Positions 1 to 8,782 of a stretch of 64,000 nucleotides of DNA are shown in pieces; within the stretch, counting starts at the first letter, position 1; every line of letters begins with the position of its first letter. The translations under genes and the position numbers were made by a program. The notes under the pieces were generated by a model. That model was given only the letters and a program-made list of their open reading frames with translations, searched no databases and was not told where the DNA came from. The DNA comes from Rhodospirillales bacterium 24-66-33 (lineage in GTDB: Bacteria; Pseudomonadota; Alphaproteobacteria; Reyranellales; Reyranellaceae), in contig NCHQ01000023.1 of assembly GCA_002281855.1 (NCBI GenBank), forward strand, positions 1 through 64,000. The letters run 5' to 3'.

Positions 1-63
1 CGCAAACTTCTTGTCATCCTCAACGCCATCCTTAGAGACAGGACACCATGGCAAAACGCTTGA
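1..63 (+). CDS. IS110-family transposase, C-terminal fragment (cut by window edge)
   Basis: Read from base 1, the frame encodes 20 residues ending LRDRTPWQNA and then TGA at 61-63. A tail of the type KLLxILNAxLRxxxPW is the usual C-terminus of IS110/IS116/IS902 transposases, which are DEDD-type recombinases now known to be guided by a bridge RNA. Only the last residues are visible, so no catalytic motif can be checked; the rest lies upstream of the window. The short distance (about 16 bases) from the stop codon to the apparent element end suits the IS110 subgroup better than the IS1111 subgroup, which carries a long non-coding right end. Confidence 0.75.
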   Translation, partial: RKLLVILNAILRDRTPWQNA

Positions 64-78
64 CCTCAGACACAGTCG

Positions 79-171
79 CTGAGGAGCGCTCCGCAGGAGT
101 GCGTCTCGAAGGGTGGGCACGCGCACCACGTCTGTATCCCACCCTTCGAAACGGCGCTTCGCGCCTCCTCA
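79..171. repeat. dispersed palindromic repeat, family A copy 1
   Basis: A long imperfect inverted repeat. The left arm starts CTGAGGAGCGCTCC and reaches CGAAGGGTGGG at 117. The right arm runs from CCCACCCTTCGAA at 138 to CCTCCTCAG at 171. The same sequence family recurs at 21236-21342. Its left outer edge is missing here because the IS110 end abuts it. A T-run at 183-188 follows, so the folded transcript could also act as a terminator on the + strand. Confidence 0.75.
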
Positions 172-201
172 GGGTGAGGTGATTTTTTGGTCGACTCTAC
201 T

Positions 202-3200
202 TCAGTGCTCCGGTTTGGCCGGGGGCGGTGCTTGTGCGGGCACCGGCGGCTTGACACCCATCCAGCCCTTCACCGTCTCGCGGAAGCGCTGGAAGGCCAC
301 GTAGAGGCCCGGGATCACGAAGATGCCGAGGAACGAGGCGGCGATCATGCCGCCGAACACCGCGGTGCCGACGGCGCGCTGGGTGGCGGCGCCGGCGCCC
401 GAGGAGATGACCAGCGGCACCAGGCCCAGGATGAAGGCGAACGAGGTCATCATGACGGCGCGGAACCGCAGGCTGGCGGCCGTCGTCGCCGCGGTGACGA
501 CGTCGGCACCCTTCGCGCGCTCCGCCATCGCGAACTCGATGATCAGGATGGCGTTCTTGGCGGCGAGCGCGATCAGCACCACGATGCCGATCTGGGCGAA
601 GATGTTGTTGTCGAGGCCGGCGATCAGCAGCGCCGTCACGGCGCCGAACAGGCCGACGATGACCGACAGCAGCGCCGCCACCGGGATCGCCGTGCTCTCG
701 TAGAGGCCGACCAGGAACAGGTAGGCGAAGACGACGGCGAGGCCCAGGATGAAGCCGGTCTGGCCGCTGGCTGCCTTCTCCTGCAGCGCCGTGCCCGTCC
801 ATTCGAAGCCGTATCCGGCGGGCAGGGTGCGGGTCGCGAGCTTCTCCATGGCGGCGATGGCGTCACCCGAGGAGTAGCCCGGCGCGGGCGCCCCATTCAC
901 GACGACCGAGCGCAGGTTGTTGTAGCGGACGACCGAGGAGGGCGCGGTGACCATCTCGATGTTCGCCACCGCCTGCAGCGGCACGAGTTCGCCGCTGGCC
1001 GCGCGCACTCGGACGCGGAACACGTCGTTCACCTTGCTGCGGTCGGAGGCATCGGCCTGCACCTTCACCTGCCAGGTTCGGCCGAACAGGTTGAAGTCGT
1101 TGGTGTAGGCGCCGCCCAGTGACGTCTGCATCGCCGAGAAGATGTCGGCGATCGAGATGCCCAGCGCCTGGGCCCGTTCGCGGTCGAGCTTCAGGTTGAT
1201 CTGCGGCGTCGAGGCGCTGTAGGTCGTGTAGACTCCGGCGAGTTCCGGCACTTCCTGCGCCGAGATCATCACGCCGCGCGCCACGGCCGCGAGATCGGTG
1301 GGCGAGGCGCCGGTGAGCGACTGCACCACGAACTCGAAGCCCGACGAGTTGCCCAGGCCCATGATGGGCGGCAGGTTGAAAGCGAAGACGTTGGCCGAGG
1401 CGATCTGGCTGAACGCGATGTTCAGGTCCTTCAGCGCCTGGAACACCGAGAGCGAGGCGTCCTTTCTCTGATCGAACGGCTTCAGCTCGACCACGACCAG
1501 CGCCCGGTTGGGCAGCGCCAGGCCGTCGATCAGGCTGTAGCCCGAGACGGTGAACACGCTCTGCTTCCAGGGCTTGTCGGCGATGATCTTCTCGACTTCC
1601 GCGACGGCCGCGAGGGTGCGGTTGGTCGAGGCGGCGTCGGGCAGCTGGACTTCGGCCATGAAGGCGCCCTGGTCCTCGTCCGGGAGGAAGCCCGAGGGCA
1701 CCATGGAGCCGATGCCGCCGGTCGCGGCGGCGAAGCCCACGACCAGCAGGAGGGCCACGATGCCGCGCCGTGCCAGCGGCGTCACCACCTTCGTGTAGCC
1801 GTCGCGCGTCCTGTCGATGCGGCCCTGCATCCACCCCATGACGCCGGTCGGATTCTTGCGGTGGCGCAGGATCAGCGAGCACAGCGCCGGCGACAGCGAG
1901 AGCGCGTTGATCGCCGAGATGATCATCGAGACCGACACGGCCACGGCGAACTGCGAGTAGAGCTGGCCCGAGATGCCGGGGATGAAGGCGGTCGGGATGA
2001 ACACCGACAGCAGCACCAGGGTGATGGCGATGATCGGCCCGGTGACCTGGCCCATGGCCTTCTCGGTCGCCTGGGCGACCGTGAGTTCGGGCTCGTGTTC
2101 CAGGATGTGCTCGACCGCTTCGACCACGACGATGGCGTCGTCGACCACGATGCCGATGGCCAGCACCAGCGCCAGCAGCGAGATCGTGTTGGCCGAGTAG
2201 CCCAGCGCCAGCATGATGGCGAAGGTGCCGATCAGCGCCACGGGCACCGCGATGATGGGGATCAGGGTGGCGCGCAGGTTGCCGAGGAAGATGAAGACGA
2301 CGATCGCCACGAGGACGAAGGCCTCGATCAGCGTGTGGATCACGCTCTCGATCGTGGCCTGCACGAAGACCGTCGTGTCGTACATCACGTTGTACGCGAC
2401 GTCCTCGGGGAAGCGCGGCTCCAGCGCCTTGATCGCGTTGCGCACGCCCTGGGCCGTGGCCAGCGCGTTGGCGCCGGGCAGCTGGTAGATCTGGATGCCG
2501 GCCGCGGCCTGGCCGTTGTAGCGGCCGAGCTGGTCGCTGGTCTTGGCGCCCAGCTCGACGCGGGCGATGTCCTTGACCCGGACCAGCGCGCCGTCGGACT
2601 TGGCGCGCACCACGATGTTCTCGAACTCCTCGACGGTAACGAGGCGGCCTTGCGTCGTGATGTTGAGCTGGAAGCTGACATCGTCGAGCAGCGGCGCGGC
2701 GCCCACCAGGCCGACCGCGGCCTGGACGTTCTGGGACTGGACTGCCTGCACCACCTCGTTGGGGGTGATGTCGAGGCTCGCCATGCGTTCGAGGTTCAGC
2801 CAGATGCGCATGGAATAGTCGAGGGCGCCGAACAGCGTGGCGTCGCCGACGCCCGGCACGCGCCGCAGCGTGTCGAGCAGGGTGATGGTCGTGAAGTTCG
2901 ACAGGAACAGCGCGTCGCGCGAGCCGTTGGGCGAATAGACGGCCACGACCTGCAGCAGGGCCGAGGACTGTTTCTTGGTCGTGACACCCAGCCGCTGCAC
3001 CTCGGGGGGCAGCAGGGCCAGCGCCTGGTTGACCCGGTTGGTGACGTTGACGGTGTTGAGGTCGGGGTTGGAGCCGACCTCGAAGCTGACGGTCAGCTGG
3101 TAGCTGCCGTCGCCGCCCGACGTCGACTTCATGTAGATCATGCGCTCGACGCCGTTGACCTGCGCCTCGATGACCTGCGCCACGCTTTCCTCGACCGCCT

Positions 3201-3369
3201 GCGCCGACGCGCCGGGATAGGTCGCGGTTACGCGGACCTGCGGCGGCACGATGTCGGGGAACTGCGCCACCGGCATCGCCGTCATGGCGATGATGCCGGC
3301 GATGGTGATGACGGTCGAGATGACGAACGCCAGCCGGGGCCGGCGGATGAACAGCGACGAGATCGTCAT
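202..3369 (-). CDS. RND multidrug efflux permease, HAE1 family (AcrB/MexB/OqxB type)
   Basis: Encodes 1055 residues, the usual length for an inner-membrane RND drug/proton antiporter. The N-terminus (FIRRPRLAFVIS, then PVAQFPDIVPPQV) is the classic HAE1 start with TM1 and the first porter-domain strand. Later segments such as GIVVDDAIVVVEAVEH carry the paired aspartates of the TM4 proton relay. Two large periplasmic loops separate the TM blocks. The adaptor gene lies 3 bases upstream on the same strand, so the two are co-transcribed. No outer-membrane TolC-like partner is encoded in the window; the pump may borrow one encoded elsewhere. The substrate cannot be read from sequence. Confidence 0.95.
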   Translation of the reverse strand: MTISSLFIRRPRLAFVISTVITIAGIIAMTAMPVAQFPDIVPPQVRVTATYPGASAQAVEESVAQVIEAQVNGVERMIYMKSTSGGDGSYQLTVSFEVGSNPDLNTVNVTNRVNQALALLPPEVQRLGVTTKKQSSALLQVVAVYSPNGSRDALFLSNFTTITLLDTLRRVPGVGDATLFGALDYSMRIWLNLERMASLDITPNEVVQAVQSQNVQAAVGLVGAAPLLDDVSFQLNITTQGRLVTVEEFENIVVRAKSDGALVRVKDIARVELGAKTSDQLGRYNGQAAAGIQIYQLPGANALATAQGVRNAIKALEPRFPEDVAYNVMYDTTVFVQATIESVIHTLIEAFVLVAIVVFIFLGNLRATLIPIIAVPVALIGTFAIMLALGYSANTISLLALVLAIGIVVDDAIVVVEAVEHILEHEPELTVAQATEKAMGQVTGPIIAITLVLLSVFIPTAFIPGISGQLYSQFAVAVSVSMIISAINALSLSPALCSLILRHRKNPTGVMGWMQGRIDRTRDGYTKVVTPLARRGIVALLLVVGFAAATGGIGSMVPSGFLPDEDQGAFMAEVQLPDAASTNRTLAAVAEVEKIIADKPWKQSVFTVSGYSLIDGLALPNRALVVVELKPFDQRKDASLSVFQALKDLNIAFSQIASANVFAFNLPPIMGLGNSSGFEFVVQSLTGASPTDLAAVARGVMISAQEVPELAGVYTTYSASTPQINLKLDRERAQALGISIADIFSAMQTSLGGAYTNDFNLFGRTWQVKVQADASDRSKVNDVFRVRVRAASGELVPLQAVANIEMVTAPSSVVRYNNLRSVVVNGAPAPGYSSGDAIAAMEKLATRTLPAGYGFEWTGTALQEKAASGQTGFILGLAVVFAYLFLVGLYESTAIPVAALLSVIVGLFGAVTALLIAGLDNNIFAQIGIVVLIALAAKNAILIIEFAMAERAKGADVVTAATTAASLRFRAVMMTSFAFILGLVPLVISSGAGAATQRAVGTAVFGGMIAASFLGIFVIPGLYVAFQRFRETVKGWMGVKPPVPAQAPPPAKPEH

Positions 3370-3372
3370 GGC

Positions 3373-4506
3373 TTACTGCTTCTGCGTCGAGGCAGACGGG
3401 GGCGCCACGCTGGGATTGACCGTCATGCCCGGTCGCACGCGCTGCTGGCCTTGGACGATCACCCGTTCGCCGGCCTGGAGACCCGTGGTGATGGCGACCA
3501 TGCCGTCGCGCGACACGCCGGTCCTGATGCGCTTCTGCTCGACCACGTTCTTGTCGTTGACGACGAACAGGTAGGCGCCGGTCTGGTCCTGGGCGATGGC
3601 GGCCTGCGGCACGGCGACCGAGGTCGGCACCTGCTCGCCCTCGATGATGACGCGCAGGGTCTGGCCGTCGGTCAGCATGCCCTCCGGATTGGGGAAGGTG
3701 GCGCGGACGATCTGACCGTCGGTCTTGGCGTCGACCGTGTTGTCGATGAAGTCGATCTTGCCCTTTTCCTTGTAGATCGAGCCGTCGGCCAGCCGGACGC
3801 GCACGACGATGCCGTTCGGGTCGGTCGCCTGGTCCCGCCGTGCGTCGAGCAGCTCGCGTTGCGTCACGGGGAAGAGCACGCGGATCGGGTTCTCGCTGAC
3901 CACCGTCGCCAGCACGCCCGATTCGGGGCTGACGAGATTGCCCGGCGAGAAGGCGGCGCGACCGATACGGCCGTCGATCGGCGACTTGATGTCGGTGTAG
4001 GAGAGCTGGAGCGCGGCGTCGCGGAGCTGGGCGTTGGCGTCCTCGACCTGGGCCTTGGCCTGGAGCTGCTCGGAGAGTCGCTGGTCGTAGGTGACCTGGG
4101 TGCCGGTATTGGTGCGCAGCAGCTCGGCGGCGCGCTTCAGCTGAAGCTCGGCATTCGCCAGCGCGGCCCGCGCGGCGTCGAGCTGGGCCTTCTTCTGGTC
4201 GACCGCCGCCTGGTACGTCTCGGGCTCGATGGTGAAGACGACCTGGTCCTTCTTGACCTGATCGCCGTCTGCGAATTTGCGCGGACCGAGGAAGCCCTTC
4301 ACCCGGGCGCGCAACTCGACCTTGTCGACGGCGGCGGCGCGGCCGATGAACTCGGCCTGGTCGGCGATCGGCTTCAGTTCGGCGGCCTGGACGAGCACGG
4401 CGGGGGGCGGGGCGCCCGGCTGCTGGGCCCATGCCGGCGCCACGCTGCAGGCAGCGCAAAGCGCCGCAGCGACGAGCATCGAAGCCGTCGAACGTCGGTC
4501 TTTCAT
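3373..4506 (-). CDS. RND efflux periplasmic adaptor subunit (membrane fusion protein)
   Basis: A 377-residue membrane fusion protein that bridges the RND permease to an outer-membrane channel. I chose the ATG at 4506 (MKDRRSTASM), which gives a clean signal peptide ending near APAWAQQ and has GGGGA upstream; a TTG six codons earlier is the alternative. Domain order is visible: biotinyl-lipoyl half (RARVKGFLGPRKFADG), alpha-hairpin (residues about 100-165, rich in A, L, Q, K), second lipoyl half (SPIDGRIGRAAFSPG), beta-barrel and membrane-proximal domain. It ends 3 bases before the permease start. Confidence 0.93.
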   Translation of the reverse strand: MKDRRSTASMLVAAALCAACSVAPAWAQQPGAPPPAVLVQAAELKPIADQAEFIGRAAAVDKVELRARVKGFLGPRKFADGDQVKKDQVVFTIEPETYQAAVDQKKAQLDAARAALANAELQLKRAAELLRTNTGTQVTYDQRLSEQLQAKAQVEDANAQLRDAALQLSYTDIKSPIDGRIGRAAFSPGNLVSPESGVLATVVSENPIRVLFPVTQRELLDARRDQATDPNGIVVRVRLADGSIYKEKGKIDFIDNTVDAKTDGQIVRATFPNPEGMLTDGQTLRVIIEGEQVPTSVAVPQAAIAQDQTGAYLFVVNDKNVVEQKRIRTGVSRDGMVAITTGLQAGERVIVQGQQRVRPGMTVNPSVAPPSASTQKQ

Positions 4507-4623
4507 CCTGAAGTCCCCGCTCAAAAGTATCGCGGGAACAGTGCCTTAATTCGCCCAAATGGTCACGGCAATTCAGGGCGGGATGGGCTTGCAACACAGC
4601 GCGTGATCGAGGAGGAGTTAGGA

Positions 4624-6078
4624 ATGGCAGCATGGCGGTGGTTGGCAATCGTTTTCGCGGCGGCATGCGCCGTCGCGCCGTTCAATGCTGCCGCGCAGAC
4701 GCCATCGCAGACGCCCGCTCCCTCAGCCGGAAGTCCGGCCCAGCGCGGTTCCTTTACCAACCCCGCCGAGTACGACAGCTACATGGCGGCGCTGAACACC
4801 AAGGATCCGGCGCGGCGGGCGCAGGCGATGGAGGTGTTCATTGCCTGGTACCCGGGCAGCGTCCTGCGGCTCGACGCCCATGAGCAGGCAATCTCGGCCT
4901 GGCAGGCGGCCAACCAGCCGGCCAAGGCCGACGTGCTGGTCGCGCGCCTGCTCCAGGTCGATCCCGACAATGTGCGCGCCCTGGCCAACCGGGCCTATGT
5001 CGGGCGTCTCAAGGCCGCGGGCGGCGACACGTCGGCGCTGGCGGCCGCCGTTGCCGCGTCGGAACGCGGCCTCGCCGTGATGCCCAAGTGGCAGAAACCG
5101 GCGCTGCTCGACGATGCCGGCTTCGCGCTGGTGAAGGAGCAGATGGCCGGCGTGTTCAACGGCGTGCTGGGCTTCGCGGCACTGCAGGCCAAGGACTACG
5201 ACAAGGCGCGCGAGTATTACCGGTTGGCCGTGGCGGCCGACCCGACCAACCTGCAGGACGTCTATCAATATGCGGTGGCCCAGCTCGAGGGATCGCCGGT
5301 CGATGCGCTGGGCTTCTGGTACGGCGCCCGCTCGATCGCCATCGCGAGGGCGGCCAAGAACGACTCTGCCGCGCAGGACATCGATCGCTACGTTCGCTCC
5401 CGCTACAGCGTCTATCGCGGGAGCGAGGAGGGTTGGGATGCGGTCGTCTCGCGCGTCGCCAACGAGACGGCGCCGCCCGCCAACTTCAAGAAGTCGATTC
5501 CCCGGGCCATGACGCCACCGGATCGGGCGCTTGAGATCCTCGAAGACAACGAGCCGGCCAAGCTGACGCCCGCGCAATGGGTGCTGGTGCTGCGCCATCG
5601 CGACGTCAGCCCGGCCAACAAGCGGGCGGCAGAGGCGGTGTGGAAGGCGATCGGCGACCGGCAGCAGGGCGGCCAGCGGCTGAAGCTGCCGCTGAAGGTC
5701 GTCAGCGCCACGCCGGAGCGCATCGAAGGCGCGATCACGGACGAGGCCCAGGCGGGCAACCTCGTCGAGCTCGAAGTGACGATGATGCGGCCGCTCAGCC
5801 CGCTGCCGGCCGTGGGATCCAACATCTTCATGTTCGGCACGCTGAGCGAGTACCGGCCCCAGCCGTTCCTGTTCCGCCTGACCCGCGCCGAGCTCGCGCC
5901 CGAATCCCTGCCGGTGGCCGGTGGTCCCTGCGCCGATCCGCGGCCGAAGATGTGTACCAAGGACTATCGTCCCGCCTGCGGCCAGCTGCGCGACGGTACG
6001 CGCAAGACCTACGGCAATGCCTGTACCGCCTGCAGCGATCCGCAGGTCGTGACCCAGGGCGCCGGCGCCTGTCCTTGA
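4624..6078 (+). CDS. secreted TPR-repeat protein with C-terminal Kazal-like domain
   Basis: The product has 484 residues. It starts at ATG 4624 behind a strong GGAGGAG (4610-4616) and has a signal peptide ending near FNAAAQ. The central part is helical with TPR-like units (for example around KDYDKAREYYRLAVAADPTN). The last 50 residues hold six cysteines in the order C-x7-C-x7-C-GQLRDGTRKTYGNA-C-x2-C-x12-C. This closely matches the Kazal serine-protease-inhibitor pattern CGxDGxTYxNxC. A periplasmic or surface role is inferred. Whether the tail inhibits a protease is unknown; bacterial Kazal-like domains can be purely structural. It is divergent from the efflux operon and monocistronic. Confidence 0.75.
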   Translation: MAAWRWLAIVFAAACAVAPFNAAAQTPSQTPAPSAGSPAQRGSFTNPAEYDSYMAALNTKDPARRAQAMEVFIAWYPGSVLRLDAHEQAISAWQAANQPAKADVLVARLLQVDPDNVRALANRAYVGRLKAAGGDTSALAAAVAASERGLAVMPKWQKPALLDDAGFALVKEQMAGVFNGVLGFAALQAKDYDKAREYYRLAVAADPTNLQDVYQYAVAQLEGSPVDALGFWYGARSIAIARAAKNDSAAQDIDRYVRSRYSVYRGSEEGWDAVVSRVANETAPPANFKKSIPRAMTPPDRALEILEDNEPAKLTPAQWVLVLRHRDVSPANKRAAEAVWKAIGDRQQGGQRLKLPLKVVSATPERIEGAITDEAQAGNLVELEVTMMRPLSPLPAVGSNIFMFGTLSEYRPQPFLFRLTRAELAPESLPVAGGPCADPRPKMCTKDYRPACGQLRDGTRKTYGNACTACSDPQVVTQGAGACP

Positions 6079-6087
6079 TATTCTTTC

Positions 6088-6219
6088 ACCTCCCCCGTCT
6101 TACGGGGGAGGCCGGGAGGGGGAAAGCAACGCGAAGAATTTGGAGGTGGGGCGAGGTCAGGATCTGTGGCCTGCCCCCTCCGGCGCTTCGCACCACCTCC
6201 CCTGTGTAACGGGGGAGGA
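6088..6219. repeat. paired hairpin repeat, family B
   Basis: Two GC-rich hairpins bracket about 80 bases. The first is 6089-6111, CCTCCCCCGT/ACGGGGGAGG with a 3-base loop. The second is about 6196-6218, the same right arm pairing with a one-base variant left arm through a G-T pair. The identical 10-bp stem recurs alone at 31491-31513, so this is a dispersed element rather than chance. It sits between the convergent TPR and UspA genes, where it probably also stops transcription from both sides. Confidence 0.7.
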
Positions 6220-6239
6220 AGCTGATGATCGGGGACGGC

Positions 6240-7070
6240 CTAATGCGCCATCAGCAGCGGCACGCGGCAGGACGAGATCACCTTGCCGGTGGCGCCGCCC
6301 AGGCCGAGGAAGCTCATGACCTGGCCGCGGCCATAGGCACCCATCACCAGCAGGTCGGAGCCCTTGCCGTGCGTGTAATCGAGCAGGGCGCGGCCACGGG
6401 CGCGGCCCGACACGGCGCCGGGGTCGATGGCATCGATCGTGGTCTTGATGCCATGCCGGCCGAGATTGCGCGCGAGATAGGACGCGCCGACATCGTCGGC
6501 CTTCGAGCCGACGATCAGCAGCGTGACGCTGTTGGCCTTCGCCAGGAACGGCAGGGAGTACTCGACGGCGCGGGCCGCCTGGAAGCTGCCGTTCCATGCC
6601 ACGATGATCGACCCGAATCCGCCGGTACCCGCATTCGGCGGCGCGATCATGACGGGACGCGCGCATTCGTGGATGGCGGCCTCGACGGTGGCCGGCGCCA
6701 CGTTCTCGGGGTCGGAACCGGGACGGCCCAGCACCAGCAGATCCGAGCAGCGGCCCATCGCGACCAGCGTGTCGAGCGTCGCGGTTTCCGCAGCGGTGTA
6801 GGTCGAGCCAGCGCTGGCGCCGAGGATTTCCTTGTAGGCGCGGTCCGACTCCTTGGCCCGCTCTTCGAGGCGCTCGTCGTCGAGGTTCATGATCAGCGGC
6901 ATCGCCTCACCGCTCATGGCGAGCCCGCCGATGGCGCCGCCGGCCGGGCCGACCGGCAGATGCAGCGCATCCACGGAGGCGTCGAACACGGCCGCGACCC
7001 GGGCGGCCAGCCGGAAGGACATCGCGGCATCAGGACCGCCTTCAGACACGGCCAGAATCGACTTCAACAT
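6240..7070 (-). CDS. tandem-domain universal stress protein (UspA family)
   Basis: The 276 residues form two Usp domains: MLKSILAVSEGGPDA opens the first, and FGSIIVAWNGSFQAARAVEYSLPF opens the second. The second ends with VMGAYGRGQVMSFLGLGGATGKV, close to the G-x2-G-x9-G-(S/T) nucleotide-binding motif of ATP-binding Usp proteins. The first domain has VLGRPGSDPENVAPATVEA and lacks that motif. Family members are cytoplasmic and induced by stress; the ligand here is inferred. The gene is monocistronic, with about 85 bases before the next gene on the same strand. Confidence 0.9.
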   Translation of the reverse strand: MLKSILAVSEGGPDAAMSFRLAARVAAVFDASVDALHLPVGPAGGAIGGLAMSGEAMPLIMNLDDERLEERAKESDRAYKEILGASAGSTYTAAETATLDTLVAMGRCSDLLVLGRPGSDPENVAPATVEAAIHECARPVMIAPPNAGTGGFGSIIVAWNGSFQAARAVEYSLPFLAKANSVTLLIVGSKADDVGASYLARNLGRHGIKTTIDAIDPGAVSGRARGRALLDYTHGKGSDLLVMGAYGRGQVMSFLGLGGATGKVISSCRVPLLMAH

Positions 7071-7155
7071 GGATTACTCCCCCAGGAATTCTTCAGGACG
7101 CGCGATTAAGAAGCGGCCGCCCGTCCGGTGCAAGCCAAGTCTTTCGGTCGGCGGC

Positions 7156-7602
7156 TCAGCGTCGCGCCGCCTGCGCGAGGCCCGTCATAAGCTCTGCGAT
7201 GCCGCTCAGCTCCTGACCGGCCAGGCGCGCCCCTTGCAGCACCTCCTCGATCGAGCGGCCATTGGCCAGTGAGGCGGCGCCCCAGAGCAGCGCAGATCGC
7301 ATGCCGCTCTTGCAGAAGGCGACGACGCGGCCGTCGCCCGAGGCGAGCAGGTCGGCCAGAGCACGCACCTGGTCGGGCGTTGCCCGCGGGCCGGAGAAAG
7401 GCAGATCGAGGAATTGCAGTCCAGCTGCTTCGGCGGCCGCCTTCAGGTCGGCCGTCTTCGGCTGGCCGAAGAAGGCCTCGCCGTCGGGCCGATTGTTCAC
7501 GACGGCGGTGAAGCCCGCCGCGGCCACTTCCTTCATGTCGCTCGGATCGAGCTGGCCGGAGACCGAGACTCGATCGTCAACCGGCAACAGGGAAAGGCTC
7601 AT
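7156..7602 (-). CDS. DUF442/TIGR01244-type tyrosine-phosphatase-like protein
   Basis: The product has 148 residues. It opens SLLPVDDRVSVSGQLDPSDM and carries VVNNRPDGE and VVAFCKSGMRSALLW. These are hallmarks of the small phosphatase-like domain (DUF442) that also forms the N-terminus of the Blh sulfide-handling hydrolases. The CKSGMRS loop is the expected active-site position with a nucleophilic Cys and an Arg. No metallo-beta-lactamase domain is attached, so this is the stand-alone form. Its ATG overlaps the stop of the VUT-family gene by 4 bases, which implies translational coupling. The substrate is unknown. Confidence 0.8.
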   Translation of the reverse strand: MSLSLLPVDDRVSVSGQLDPSDMKEVAAAGFTAVVNNRPDGEAFFGQPKTADLKAAAEAAGLQFLDLPFSGPRATPDQVRALADLLASGDGRVVAFCKSGMRSALLWGAASLANGRSIEEVLQGARLAGQELSGIAELMTGLAQAARR

Positions 7603-8165
7603 GTCGACAACTCCCGTTTGCGGATCCAGTGGATGAAGGGAAGGGCCAGCAGCACCATCCAGAGCTTGCCCAGGATCTGTCCGGCCAGATAGTCGAGGCT
7701 GCCGAAGGCCAGCCACAGGAAGAGAACGCTGTCGGCTATCAGGCCCACCACGCTGCTGGCCAGCACCGCCATCACGAGCCCGCGCGACTGCAGCGGCGTG
7801 TAGACGGCGAAGTCGGCCAGCTCGGACAGAAGGAAAGCCGTCGCCGAGGCGACGAGGAGCTGCGGCGGCGCGACCGCCCCGGAGAGGGCAGCGCCCGCCA
7901 CGATGGCGCCGACGGCGACGCCACGTCCCAGACGTCGCTGCACGAGGTCGCGCAGGACCAGCGCCAGCCCGATCATCAGGACGCCGGAGGGCGCCATCAG
8001 GGGCTTGCCGCCCGGGCCCCACGGCCAGACCGGAACGAGGCACGGCCCTTGCGGCACGCAGACGGCGCCGACATTCCCGATCATCCAGTTGGCGAGCGGG
8101 ATGCAGGCGATGAAGCCCAGGAAATAGATCAGGCCCACCAGTCTGGCCCGCCGCGAAGAAATCAT
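7599..8165 (-). CDS. VUT-family membrane protein (possible queuosine-precursor transporter)
   Basis: A 188-residue integral membrane protein. I chose ATG 8165 (MISSRRARLVGLIYFLGF), which begins with positive charges followed by TM1. Features include an extracytoplasmic loop with two Cys (VCVPQGPCLVPVWPWGPGG), then GVLMIGLALVLRDLVQRRLG and SELADFAVYTPLQ, patterns seen in the VUT/YhhQ family (Vut_1), some members of which import preQ0/preQ1. queC lies 0.6 kb away on the same strand with a divergent gene between, which makes a queuosine link reasonable but not proven. The downstream phosphatase-like gene is translationally coupled. Confidence 0.7.
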   Translation of the reverse strand: MISSRRARLVGLIYFLGFIACIPLANWMIGNVGAVCVPQGPCLVPVWPWGPGGKPLMAPSGVLMIGLALVLRDLVQRRLGRGVAVGAIVAGAALSGAVAPPQLLVASATAFLLSELADFAVYTPLQSRGLVMAVLASSVVGLIADSVLFLWLAFGSLDYLAGQILGKLWMVLLALPFIHWIRKRELST

Positions 8166-8260
8166 GCGGGCGCTCGTAGCAGGTCCGTCGCGGCGCTGGA
8201 ACCCCGAGGAACCCGCGCGCAATGGTTGCGTTAGATCGCACACAATCCAGGAGACATTTC

Positions 8261-8779
8261 ATGAAGCCCATCGCCCGCCGTTCGGTCCTGTTCGGCGTCG
8301 CCGCCCTGTCGGGCCTTTCCGCCACTGCCGCGTTCGCCGTCAACGCGCTGCCGGACGCCCGCTTCGTAGGCTTTGCCCAGGAGTTCAACGACTTCGAGAT
8401 CGCCTCGAGCCGGCTGGCGCTGGCCAAGTCGACGAACGAGAACGTGCGCGGCTTTGCGGCCCGCATGGTGGCCGACCAGACCGAAGCGGCGCAGTACCTG
8501 AGCAAGGCGCGTCAGGAGGCGGGCGTCTCCTACGCGCCTGATCCCGCCAATGCGCCGGGCTGGACTGCCACGCTGCAGCGCCTCAACGTGCTGCAGGGCG
8601 TCGAATTCGACACCGCCTATGCCAACGCCCAGCTGGCCGCCCATATCGATGCCAACGCCCAGTACGGCGCCTACTCCCAGGATGGCGGCAACGGCGCGCT
8701 GCGCCGCTATGCTCAGGGCCAGCTGCCGAAGGTTCAGCAGAACCTGACCGGCGCCCGCCAGCTCGCCGGCGGCCGCTAG
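8261..8779 (+). CDS. DUF4142-like secreted protein
   Basis: The product has 172 residues. ATG 8261 follows AGGAGA at 8249-8254; an upstream in-frame start lacks this. The N-terminus MKPIARRSVLFGVAALSGLS is a signal peptide with a twin-arginine-like RRSVLFG. The mature part (EFNDFEIASSRLALAKSTNENVRGFAARMVADQTEAAQYL) matches the helical ferritin-like DUF4142 pattern of periplasmic proteins with residues for packing rather than an evident metal site. The function is unknown; relatives are often linked to stress or symbiosis. It is convergent with queC, with 3 bases between the stops. Confidence 0.75.
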   Translation: MKPIARRSVLFGVAALSGLSATAAFAVNALPDARFVGFAQEFNDFEIASSRLALAKSTNENVRGFAARMVADQTEAAQYLSKARQEAGVSYAPDPANAPGWTATLQRLNVLQGVEFDTAYANAQLAAHIDANAQYGAYSQDGGNGALRRYAQGQLPKVQQNLTGARQLAGGR

Positions 8780-8782
8780 GCG

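Noticed and set aside
863..4666. Very long open frame on the minus strand across both RND genes (and a long + strand frame at 1861-6078)
   Set aside because: Composition is Arg/Gly/Ala/His-rich without motifs; these are shadow frames of high-GC genes. Only the last 484 codons of the + strand frame form the real TPR protein.
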